This document shows, piece after piece, positions 1 through 6,065 of a stretch of 8,521 nucleotides of DNA. A model generated the notes under the pieces. The model worked only from the letters and a program-made list of their open reading frames with translations, had not been told where the DNA came from and searched no databases. The DNA comes from an uncultured Mucilaginibacter sp. (GTDB lineage: Bacteria; Bacteroidota; Bacteroidia; Sphingobacteriales; Sphingobacteriaceae), in NCBI GenBank assembly GCA_946479225.1, contig CAMLFI010000089.1, positions 1 to 8,521 of the forward strand, in the 5' to 3' direction. The first letter of the stretch is position 1. Each line of letters begins with the position of its first letter. The position numbers and the translations under genes were made by a program.

Positions 1-680
1 CCACCTTCTCTTGCAGAAACAACATCCTGCGAGTAAAGCTTGGCAAGGGTGGCAAAGTCATCGCCTTTGTTTATCCTGTCTAACAGATCCTGCGCTTTTT
101 TACGAGATTCTTCCTTTTCCTCTTTTGAAAGCTTTGGCTCAAAAACTATTTGCCCAACTTCTACCTCTTTATTGAAAGTTGGCAAGCTATCTTTGGGTAT
201 AGCGTCAAAGAACTTCTTTATGTCTTGCGGAGTGGTATTTATTTTCTCGGTTATCTTAGAACGCATACGTTCGGCCAGCATACCCTCTTTGATATCGTCC
301 CGAAGTTCATCCTTATATTGAACCAATGATTTGTTAAGGAACTTTTCTAAAGCTTCTTCTCCGCCCGCTTGCTGTATGCTACGGCGCATACGGCGGTCTA
401 TCTCATTATCTACCTCGTCTGGCTTTACTTCAATACTATCTATTTGCGCCTGGTGGTTAAGCAGCTTTTGCGAAATGATCTGCTGTAAAATCATACACTT
501 TATATCCTCATTAGGCGGATTGCCCTGAGACAGGTAAAGTGAATACTGAAGATCTAAGTCAGATTTTAAAATAATATTGCTTCCAACAGTGGCCACTATT
601 TTATCCAGTACCTGCTTTTGCGCGCTGGCGGCTGTGGTAAACAAAACAAAACTTATAATAACTAATGCTATCTTTCTCAT
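1..680 (-). CDS. surA: SurA-like periplasmic peptidyl-prolyl isomerase/chaperone, N-terminal part
   Basis: Partial gene read leftward off the window edge; 226 complete codons are visible. The ATG at 680-678 is followed by a clear signal peptide (MRKIALVIISFVLFTTAASA, cleavage before QK at residue 21), so the product is exported to the periplasm. Residues 21-150 fit the SurA N-terminal domain: the opening VLDKIVATVGSNIILKSDLD is the typical SurA start, followed by charged helices. From about residue 172 (EVEVGQIVF) a parvulin/PpiC rotamase domain begins and reaches the family motif FATLAKLYSQD plus the Gly pair at the edge. SurA-type proteins hold outer-membrane beta-barrel precursors in a foldable state and isomerise prolyl bonds. 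The catalytic residues and C-terminus lie outside the window, so isomerase activity cannot be judged. Another exported parvulin-type foldase (PpiD/PrsA-like) is the alternative, but the N-terminal pattern favours SurA. Confidence 0.88.
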   Translation of the reverse strand, partial: MRKIALVIISFVLFTTAASAQKQVLDKIVATVGSNIILKSDLDLQYSLYLSQGNPPNEDIKCMILQQIISQKLLNHQAQIDSIEVKPDEVDNEIDRRMRRSIQQAGGEEALEKFLNKSLVQYKDELRDDIKEGMLAERMRSKITEKINTTPQDIKKFFDAIPKDSLPTFNKEVEVGQIVFEPKLSKEEKEESRKKAQDLLDRINKGDDFATLAKLYSQDVVSAREG

Positions 681-774
681 GTAAAAATTAATATGTACCT
701 ACTGCAACAAATCCGTTTAACAAACGCCAATTTTTGGCAAATCTTATCCACTATAAAAACGCTCAAATGGAGCG

Positions 775-805
775 CAAAGATAATGCAGATTTATAATTGT
801 GCGAA
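775..805 (-). promoter_or_regulatory. candidate promoter for surA
   Basis: On the minus strand TATCTTTG (782-775) matches the Bacteroidota -7 consensus TAnnTTTG exactly. TTCG (805-802), 19 bases upstream, matches the -33 box TTTG in three of four positions. Transcription would begin near 768-771 and leave an untranslated leader of about 90 nt. That leader holds two small perfect hairpins: CGCTC/GAGCG (760-764 with 770-774) and GCCAA/TTGGC (726-730 with 734-738). The start site is inferred, not observed. Confidence 0.4.
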
Positions 806-834
806 TATGCCGATAAAGCTTCAAACACTTTAAC

Positions 835-842
835 TATTTTTG
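835..842 (+). promoter_or_regulatory. candidate -7 box before the 167-residue gene and rdgB
   Basis: TATTTTTG fits TAnnTTTG and lies 8 bases before the TTG at 851. No TTTG is found 17-23 bases upstream, so only half of the promoter is supported. If it is used, transcription would begin close to 847-849. That would favour the GTG at 860 as the start codon, or a near-leaderless start at 851. Confidence 0.28.
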
Positions 843-850
843 GTTAAAAT

Positions 851-1354
851 TTGTTAAAAGTGAAAGTAGAAGATCCTGCCGCGTTTCGGTTCATAATAAA
901 CGAAGATATCTATTTGCTACCCCACGATAAAGAGCTTCAAAGTAAAAAAGTTGTTAAGGAAGCTGAAAGTGTGCCTTTTAGCTTCAACTATGAGGGAAAG
1001 AACAAGAAGAAATTTTTGATTTTGACGTATTATCCCGATCATGAGGCTATTTATGCCCCACATTTTACTGCTTTAGAGGCCATTCTTGCGCGTAAGGGCT
1101 ATCAGCCGGATGACGTTGCGATACTGAATGTGGCAAAGAATGTTGCTGATATTAAGGTGATAACAGGTCATTTTGCCCCAGAAAAGTTGCTCATACTTGG
1201 CGAAAAAGCGATACCTGAAGGCATGCAAGTGCCGGATTTTAACCGTTTGCAGTTGGTGGCAGACTGCAATACTTTGTTGAGTTTTTGCTTTGAGGACATG
1301 ATGGAAAGCACCGATAACAAACGCGCTTTTTGGGAACAAATGAAAAATCTCTAA
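851..1354 (+). CDS. uncharacterised 167-residue protein upstream of rdgB (possible DNA polymerase III psi-like)
   Basis: Soluble alpha/beta-type protein with no signal peptide or membrane segment. I do not recognise the family with certainty. There is no in-frame ATG near the N-terminus and a TAA lies at 845-847, so translation must begin at TTG 851 or GTG 860. Visible parts are FRFIINEDIYLLP (12-24), a charged linker (25-50), a strand-like KFLILTYYPDHE (54-65), a helix and strand ending PDDVAILNV (86-94), EKLLILGEKAIP (111-122) and the C-terminal TDNKRAFWEQMKNL (154-167). The order of these parts, with an opening 'I-x-LLP', a middle beta-alpha-PDxV-beta unit and a final 'K-x-x-x-W-x-x-M' helix, recalls E. 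coli HolD (psi), which ends in a similar A-L-W-Q-Q-I helix. That link is a reading by eye and inference only. The stop is one base before the rdgB ATG, so the two genes are co-transcribed. Confidence 0.8.
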   Translation: MLKVKVEDPAAFRFIINEDIYLLPHDKELQSKKVVKEAESVPFSFNYEGKNKKKFLILTYYPDHEAIYAPHFTALEAILARKGYQPDDVAILNVAKNVADIKVITGHFAPEKLLILGEKAIPEGMQVPDFNRLQLVADCNTLLSFCFEDMMESTDNKRAFWEQMKNL

Positions 1355-1355
1355 T

Positions 1356-1937
1356 ATGCAGCAATTAGTATTTGCTACCAACAACGCCCATAAACTTACA
1401 GAAGTACAGGCGGCAGTAGCCGGTAAAATTAAATTGCTGAGCCTTAATGATATTAACCGCCACGATGATATCGCCGAAACCGGATCAACATTTAAAGAAA
1501 ACGCTTCTATCAAAAGCCATTTCATCCACAATAAATACCACCTTAGCTGTTTTGGCGACGATAGTGGGCTTGAAATTGAGGCCCTAAATGGCGAGCCAGG
1601 CGTTTACTCGGCGAGATATGCGGGTGAACATGGCAACCATGCCGCTAATAATAAAAAGGTGCTTGAGCAATTGAAAGGCGTTACCAATCGCAAGGCAAGG
1701 TTCATTACCGTTATTGCGTTGATATGGGAGGGGCAGGAGTATTTTTTTGAAGGGACCGTAGACGGCACTATTCGTACTGAATTGTCAGGCAGCGATGGTT
1801 TTGGGTACGACCCCATTTTTCAGCCGGATGGGTTTGATGTTACTTTTGCGGAAATGAGCCTGGCACAAAAGAATGCCATAAGCCACAGGGGTAGGGCTGT
1901 TGAGAAGCTGGTTAAGTTTTTGAACGAGCAAGCCTGA
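1356..1937 (+). CDS. rdgB: RdgB/HAM1-family dITP/XTP pyrophosphatase
   Basis: Cytosolic enzyme that hydrolyses non-canonical purine nucleoside triphosphates (dITP, ITP, XTP) to the monophosphate and pyrophosphate, keeping deaminated bases out of DNA and RNA. The 193-residue length is normal for the family. The hallmark motifs are present in order: N-terminal FATNNAHKLTEV (6-17) for nucleotide phosphate binding, ETGSTFKENA (41-50), the catalytic/metal segment GDDSGLEIEALNGEPGVYSARYAG (starting at 67), GFGYDPIF (148-155) and SHRGRA (176-181) for base recognition. The usual Ala before DDSGL is Gly here, probably a neutral change. The ATG is one base after the stop of the 167-residue gene, which indicates translational coupling. 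The gene ends 328 bp before the convergent ostA stop. Identification is secure; substrate preference is inferred from the family. Confidence 0.96.
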   Translation: MQQLVFATNNAHKLTEVQAAVAGKIKLLSLNDINRHDDIAETGSTFKENASIKSHFIHNKYHLSCFGDDSGLEIEALNGEPGVYSARYAGEHGNHAANNKKVLEQLKGVTNRKARFITVIALIWEGQEYFFEGTVDGTIRTELSGSDGFGYDPIFQPDGFDVTFAEMSLAQKNAISHRGRAVEKLVKFLNEQA

Positions 1938-1959
1938 CAGAACGGTGTAATTAAGAACG

Positions 1960-1997
1960 AAGTGTTGCAGAAAAATATAGCAACAGCAGCAACACTT
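1960..1997. repeat. 9-bp inverted repeat behind rdgB
   Basis: AAGTGTTGC (1960-1968) is perfectly complementary to GCAACACTT (1989-1997), with 20 bases between. It lies 23 bases after the rdgB stop and could form a hairpin in the 3' end of that mRNA. No T-run follows, so it is not a classical terminator. The right arm is also one of the GCAACA repeats. Confidence 0.5.
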
Positions 1998-2067
1998 GCA
2001 ACAGTAAATTTATGTAAGTAGTTAATATATATTGCGTTACGTATTTTCCCTGCAACAGTTTGCAACA

Positions 2068-2079
2068 GACTTATAAGTC
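2068..2079. repeat. 12-bp perfect palindrome
   Basis: GACTTATAAGTC is identical to its reverse complement and begins on the last base of the fifth GCAACAG copy. It could be the site of a dimeric DNA-binding protein, but no promoter is evident beside it. Confidence 0.4.
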
Positions 2080-2119
2080 AGAAAAATTAGTTGTAAATGT
2101 GGACTAACATATTGATTAT

Positions 2120-2155
2120 AAGTGTATTGTATAGCATAAAAATTTACACTTTTTT
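2120..2155 (+). terminator. weak candidate terminator of the rdgB unit
   Basis: AAGTGTA (2120-2126) pairs with TACACTT (2145-2151) over an 18-base loop, and the right arm runs straight into a stretch of Ts ending at 2155. The stem is short and AT-rich and the loop is long, so efficiency is doubtful. It is still the only hairpin-plus-T-run I see downstream of rdgB. Confidence 0.35.
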
Positions 2156-2166
2156 GCAACAGCATT

Positions 2167-2265
2167 TGGGGCTTACCGCAGCCATCGGCACAACAAATGG
2201 CCAATAACTTCAAAGTCTCCCTACCAGGGTGGATCCGATAGTAATCGGATTAGATGGGGCTTACC
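2167..2265. repeat. 11-bp direct repeat enclosing a hairpin cluster
   Basis: TGGGGCTTACC occurs at 2167-2177 and again at 2255-2265. The 77 bases between hold three perfect inverted repeats: GCCAT/ATGGC (2181-2185 with 2197-2201), CCCT/AGGG (2219-2222 with 2226-2229) and ATCCGAT/ATCGGAT (2233-2239 with 2244-2250, loop AGTA). The last two sit where the leftward ostA transcript leaves its stop codon and may protect or define its 3' end. No T-run is present. Confidence 0.5.
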
Positions 2266-4644
2266 TCAATTACTAATTATCGTCTCATACACCACAGGTT
2301 TTGGAGGCGGCGGATCCCCCTTAGCAGGTATTGTACCCGGCTTATCTGTAGAGGGCTTGGCAGGCGTTTCTTTAACATTGCCTTTATTTGCCGAGTCGGC
2401 TGTTGTTGCTCCCTTTTTATCAGGTGGTTTAACAGATGTTACGGTTGCCTTTGGTTTGTTGCCAACGCCTGTAATGTCTTCTTTTGTTTGCGGACGGTCT
2501 TTAGGTTTCCAGATAAATCCCTTTAAAATTTTATCATCATCCTTTACTTTATTTATCGGGTTTACCTTGTTTTCGGTACTTCCGTAGGTATTGGCGCGAC
2601 TTATCCTGCCGTTTTTAAATGTGGCCTTCATTGCATTACCCAATGATCGGGACATCTCTGTAACCACATTCTTAACCGTATCCCGGTTAAAATAAATGGT
2701 CTCTGCATTACCGGTTACTTCCATTGTGTTAAGGCGGTTGTCCTTAAAAGTACCATGGATCTTTTTACCGCCAAGCTGGTTAAAATGCAGCGAGTCATTT
2801 TTTTCAATATTTACAATGAAGCCATTCGGGAACTGGTCAATATTATCAATCTTTTTGTTCTTCATTTGCAGTGCAATGGTATCGCCGGTTAATTGCGATC
2901 CTTGCGTCCATATAATGGGAGTAACGTACATGCGTATGGTTGAATCGCTTGCGCTATAATACATGGAGTCGGCTTTGGCCTGCAGGTCAGACTTAAAGAT
3001 CTTGGCGGCATGATAACCGATTATGATCCTGATCCTCGCGGTATCGCTTAACATTTTAGCTTTCAGCGCAGCCGAATCAATTTTAGCTGTATTGGGTTTT
3101 GTAACAGCGGGCTTTGCAACAGGGGGAGCTTTTGGCGGCGCTGCTTTTGCCACAGGCTTAGGCGCGGGTTTACGTGAAGGCCCAAAAAAATCAGGATGTA
3201 TAAAGCTGGTATCCTTTGGAAAAGGCGGAGGCGTTATTTTTAAAACTTTAGGCAGTGTGGCCTTCGTTAACATGACAGATTTTGGCCTTTTTGCGGCGGT
3301 AGTATCCCGATTATCCAGCAAATAACGCGCTAGTTTCATCTCCTTTTCCTGCTTTACGGTGATAACACGCGTAACAATGGTATCGGCACCCATATACATA
3401 GAGTCTACTTTTGCATTAGACGTTTGTGTAACCGAGTCCTTTAAAGCGGGCCCTCGTGCAACCTGCTTTTGCGCCGGCACTGCTTTGATATTTTGCGTAT
3501 TGGCCTTTTGTTGCGCCGTTTTCATTACCGTATCTGTTATCCCCTTTAAAGTTGGCTTTACTACTGCGGGCGCGACCGGTTGTACCGTTGCCGGTTTTGA
3601 ATTTGAGGGCTTACCGGCAGAATTTTGAACCGGCGCAGGTTTTGAACTTGACACAGCAGTTGTTGCTGTTTTTTTTGCAACGGTGTCTTTTTTTGCGATA
3701 GAAGAAGCGTCTTTGCCGGTAATTTTCGCTAGTGAATCGGCACGGGTGGTGCTTTTAGAACTATCCTGCGTTACAAAAATAACATAGGGGTTTTGCGTAA
3801 TAATTGCCGTTTCTTTGTCTTTATAATACTCGCCCAAATGGCCCTTTACGGTGGCCCGCTGCTCCTTATCATCAAATACCACATTTTTAACTGCCCGGCC
3901 ATAGCCTTTCAACCTATCATAAAAAAGACTATCACCCTTTAACGACTTACTTCCCTGTGTATAGAGATTTTTTTTGCCAAAAAACGCCTGTTCCGGTACG
4001 GTTTCATAGCGACCGTCTTCGGTATACAGCACATCTTTATCTTTAGTGCCGTAAATGTTGGTGGGCCCGTAAAACCAGGATATGCGGCTGCCCGAGTTGT
4101 ATCGTAGCGTATCTGTTTTTATAATAGCATCGGCAGTAGTGAAAACTACATTATATCTAAAATACGCATCGCGGCTGCCTGCAAAATAATAACCGTTTTT
4201 GCTGGTAAGGGTGTTTTCTTTATTAAAAAGCTTGCCCCCGTCGGTATATATGCCAATTTTGGTAGCTGTGTTATAAGTGAAATATTGAGTTAATAAAGTG
4301 GCGTCTTTATCAACCATTTTAACATTGCCGGTTAAAGTGGCCAGTTTGGTATTGCCATCATAATGTAGCTTATCCGAAAAAATGTGCAGCGTGTCGCCCT
4401 GGTTAATTACCACATGGCCATAGGAATCAACCATGTTAGCGTCCGAGAAAAATAAGGAGCTATCAGCGGTTAGTGTAGAGTAATCTTGCTGAAAAACGCC
4501 TTTGCGCGTTTTCCAGACCGACTTTGTTTTATCAAAAATAGCCACTTCCGAATTGGTAAGCTTCACTCTTGATTTACCTGGTTGCTGTGCCAATGCAGCG
4601 CCGGTTATCAGTAGGAAAAGAAGACTTAAAACGTATTTATTCAC
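2266..4644 (-). CDS. OstA/LptA-like lipopolysaccharide-transport protein with a long low-complexity insert
   Basis: Exported 792-residue protein. The start is GTG at 4644-4642; no in-frame ATG exists upstream before a stop, and GTG gives a good signal peptide (MNKYVLSLLFLLITGAALA, cut before QQ). Residues about 25-295 form an OstA-type beta-jellyroll region with repeated ADSSLFF / GDTLHIFSDKLHYDG / LTGNVKM / KTDTLRYNSG units typical of the Bacteroidota OstA-like proteins. Residues about 296-535 are low complexity, rich in Lys, Pro, Ala, Thr and Ser. About 536-700 resumes OstA-like sequence (KADSMYYSASDSTIR, QLTGDTIALQMKNKKID, LNTMEVTGNAETIYF). A disordered Lys/Pro/Thr tail follows, with PPPPKP near the end. 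The family carries LPS across the periplasm or assists its outer-membrane insertion. It is divergent from tilS, with overlapping promoters. Family assignment is firm; the choice between LptA-like and LptD-like roles is open. Confidence 0.9.
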   Translation of the reverse strand: MNKYVLSLLFLLITGAALAQQPGKSRVKLTNSEVAIFDKTKSVWKTRKGVFQQDYSTLTADSSLFFSDANMVDSYGHVVINQGDTLHIFSDKLHYDGNTKLATLTGNVKMVDKDATLLTQYFTYNTATKIGIYTDGGKLFNKENTLTSKNGYYFAGSRDAYFRYNVVFTTADAIIKTDTLRYNSGSRISWFYGPTNIYGTKDKDVLYTEDGRYETVPEQAFFGKKNLYTQGSKSLKGDSLFYDRLKGYGRAVKNVVFDDKEQRATVKGHLGEYYKDKETAIITQNPYVIFVTQDSSKSTTRADSLAKITGKDASSIAKKDTVAKKTATTAVSSSKPAPVQNSAGKPSNSKPATVQPVAPAVVKPTLKGITDTVMKTAQQKANTQNIKAVPAQKQVARGPALKDSVTQTSNAKVDSMYMGADTIVTRVITVKQEKEMKLARYLLDNRDTTAAKRPKSVMLTKATLPKVLKITPPPFPKDTSFIHPDFFGPSRKPAPKPVAKAAPPKAPPVAKPAVTKPNTAKIDSAALKAKMLSDTARIRIIIGYHAAKIFKSDLQAKADSMYYSASDSTIRMYVTPIIWTQGSQLTGDTIALQMKNKKIDNIDQFPNGFIVNIEKNDSLHFNQLGGKKIHGTFKDNRLNTMEVTGNAETIYFNRDTVKNVVTEMSRSLGNAMKATFKNGRISRANTYGSTENKVNPINKVKDDDKILKGFIWKPKDRPQTKEDITGVGNKPKATVTSVKPPDKKGATTADSANKGNVKETPAKPSTDKPGTIPAKGDPPPPKPVVYETIISN

Positions 4645-4649
4645 AGCAG

Positions 4650-4680
4650 CAAAATTAGTTTTTTGCAGGGGGTTATTAAA
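4650..4680 (-). promoter_or_regulatory. promoter candidate for ostA, overlapping the tilS promoter
   Basis: On the minus strand TAATTTTG (4657-4650) matches the -7 consensus TAnnTTTG. TTTA (4680-4677), exactly 19 bases upstream, is a three-of-four match to TTTG. The -7 box ends 5 bases before the GTG start codon, so the mRNA would be leaderless or carry only a base or two of leader. Confidence 0.5.
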
Positions 4681-4692
4681 TTAATAATTTTG
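4662..4692 (+). promoter_or_regulatory. promoter candidate for the tilS operon
   Basis: TTTG (4662-4665), 19 bases, then TAATTTTG (4685-4692): a full match to the Bacteroidota housekeeping promoter pattern with ideal spacing. The -7 box ends only 4 bases before the tilS ATG at 4697, so transcription should begin at or within a few bases of the start codon. Its spacer overlaps the opposing ostA promoter. Confidence 0.65.
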
Positions 4693-4696
4693 ATGC

Positions 4697-6049
4697 ATGC
4701 TGCCATTGAAAAAATTCACAGATTTTATTGACCAAAACAGCCTTTTTAACCTTAACGACAACCTGCTTGTTGCTGTTAGCGGCGGTATTGATTCTGTGGC
4801 AATGGTGCATTTGCTTAAAACAGCGGGCTATAAATTTACCATAGCACACTGCAATTTTCAACTAAGACCAGAGGCCGACGCTGATGAAGCGTTTTGCGCT
4901 CAGTTAGCTCACCAATATCAGACACCTTTTTGCAGCACAAGGTTTAATACACAACATTACGCCACTACGCGCAAAATTTCTATACAAATGGCAGCCCGCG
5001 AGCTGCGCTATGAATTTTTTGAACAAACAGCCCGCCAATATCAACACAGCTGCATTGTGTTAGCGCATCACCAAAACGATACAATTGAAACTATATTGTT
5101 AAACCTGGTGCGCGGTACAGGTATTGCCGGTATGCACGGCATTTTGCCCAAAAATGGCAACCTGGTTCGCCCCATGCTTTGCTTTACACGGAAAGATATT
5201 GAAGAGATAGTTGCCGAAAACAAATTGGCTTATGTTGAAGATAGCTCTAACGCATCAGTAAAATATGCGCGAAACAAAATACGGCATCAGGTTGTGCCAA
5301 AATTAAAAGAACTTAACCCTTCGCTTGAGCAAACTTTTGAAAACAACCTGAAACACTTTAGAGAACTGGAACAGTTGTTGGAAATTAAAGTTGAAGAGGT
5401 AAGAAAAAAATTGTTCTCCTATCACGGTACTGAGATCCACATACCGGTTGAAGAGGTTAAGCAATTAGTGCCGCAACGCCTTTTGTTGTTTAAACTATTG
5501 CAGCCTTACGGATTTAGCGAACATGATGTTGATGATATAATTGGAAGCCTTAACAAGCATGCGGGCAGAAAATTTGAAGTTACTTTTGGCTACCTTTTGC
5601 TGCTTGATCGTGGCAAGCTGATACTTACCAAAAAAGTTCAGGAAACACCTTCGCTTCTGATTGCGGATACAGACAACGCTTTAACTCACGGTACATTTAA
5701 ATTGAAGATTACAAAAAGCGATGAATCGGTTATAATTAAAAATAATCCCATGGCCGTTTCTGTTGACAGTGAGAAACTTGAATTTCCGTTATTATTACGT
5801 TATTGGAAGCAAAGCGATCATTTTTATCCGCTAGGCATGAAAGGAAAGAAAAAGGTAAGCGATTTTTTTGTAGACATAAAGATTCCGCTGCATCTAAAAA
5901 AAGCTATCCCGTTATTAGTAAATGCAAACGGCGATATAATATGGATAGGAGGCTACCGCCCGGACGAGCGATATAAAGTGACCGATAACACTAAAAAAGT
6001 AACTATATTCGAATTGTTGCCGGTGGGCGAGGGCGAAAGTATAATTTAA
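4697..6049 (+). CDS. tilS: tRNA(Ile)-lysidine synthase TilS
   Basis: ATP-dependent enzyme that attaches lysine to C34 of the CAU anticodon of tRNA-Ile2, so that the tRNA reads AUA instead of AUG and is charged with isoleucine; normally essential. The N-terminal half is the PP-loop ATPase: SGGIDS at 28-33 binds ATP phosphate, followed by AHCNFQLRPEADADE (50-64), MAARELRYEFF (98-108) and the family motif AHHQNDTIETILLNLVRGTG (123-142) with the conserved DSSNAS...RNKIRH stretch (182-197). The C-terminal domain shows the tRNA-binding pattern YWKQSDHFYPLGMKGKKKVSDFF (starting 369) and IIWIGGYRPDERYKV (414-428). At 450 residues it is close to the usual length. The ATG is supported by the short conserved N-terminus preceding the PP-loop. 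It is first in an operon with the membrane protein (16 bases on) and recO. Confidence 0.96.
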   Translation: MLPLKKFTDFIDQNSLFNLNDNLLVAVSGGIDSVAMVHLLKTAGYKFTIAHCNFQLRPEADADEAFCAQLAHQYQTPFCSTRFNTQHYATTRKISIQMAARELRYEFFEQTARQYQHSCIVLAHHQNDTIETILLNLVRGTGIAGMHGILPKNGNLVRPMLCFTRKDIEEIVAENKLAYVEDSSNASVKYARNKIRHQVVPKLKELNPSLEQTFENNLKHFRELEQLLEIKVEEVRKKLFSYHGTEIHIPVEEVKQLVPQRLLLFKLLQPYGFSEHDVDDIIGSLNKHAGRKFEVTFGYLLLLDRGKLILTKKVQETPSLLIADTDNALTHGTFKLKITKSDESVIIKNNPMAVSVDSEKLEFPLLLRYWKQSDHFYPLGMKGKKKVSDFFVDIKIPLHLKKAIPLLVNANGDIIWIGGYRPDERYKVTDNTKKVTIFELLPVGEGESII

Positions 6050-6065
6050 GACATTAAGAATTAAA

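Larger units (their letters stand above)
1980..2162. repeat. six copies of GCAACA (five as GCAACAG)
   Basis: GCAACA begins at 1980, 1989, 1998, 2052, 2062 and 2156, always in the same orientation; every copy except the one at 1989 continues as GCAACAG. The first three are spaced exactly 9 bp apart, the third and fourth 54 bp apart, and the fourth and fifth 10 bp apart. The function is unknown; an array of protein-binding sites or decayed tandem repeats would look like this. Confidence 0.6.
1938..2265. other. 328-bp convergent intergenic region rich in short repeats
   Basis: No credible gene was found here on either strand; the one frame of any length overlaps rdgB in antisense and has no protein-like character. 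The left two thirds is AT-rich and carries six GCAACA repeats, a 12-bp palindrome and a weak terminator-like hairpin. The right third (about 2165-2265) is more GC-rich, with three small perfect hairpins and an 11-bp direct repeat, the second copy of which touches the ostA stop codon. The individual elements are listed separately. Confidence 0.7.

Noticed and set aside
40..528. Two rightward reading frames (93 and 65 residues) at the left edge
   Set aside because: They are antisense to surA, Ser/Cys-rich and without any domain-like pattern; the minus-strand frame has a signal peptide and clear SurA/parvulin motifs.
1073..1531. 152-residue leftward frame across the 167-residue gene and rdgB
   Set aside because: It straddles the junction of two well-supported genes in antisense and shows no family motif.
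2165..2265. tRNA or tmRNA gene in the hairpin-rich stretch
   Set aside because: No cloverleaf arms, no T-loop GTTCRA motif and no acceptor stem could be found; the hairpins are separate and too short.
2254..3628. Several rightward frames of 76-100 residues within ostA
   Set aside because: They are complements of the low-complexity Lys/Pro/Ala coding stretch and of the OstA repeats; GC bias leaves long open frames there by chance.
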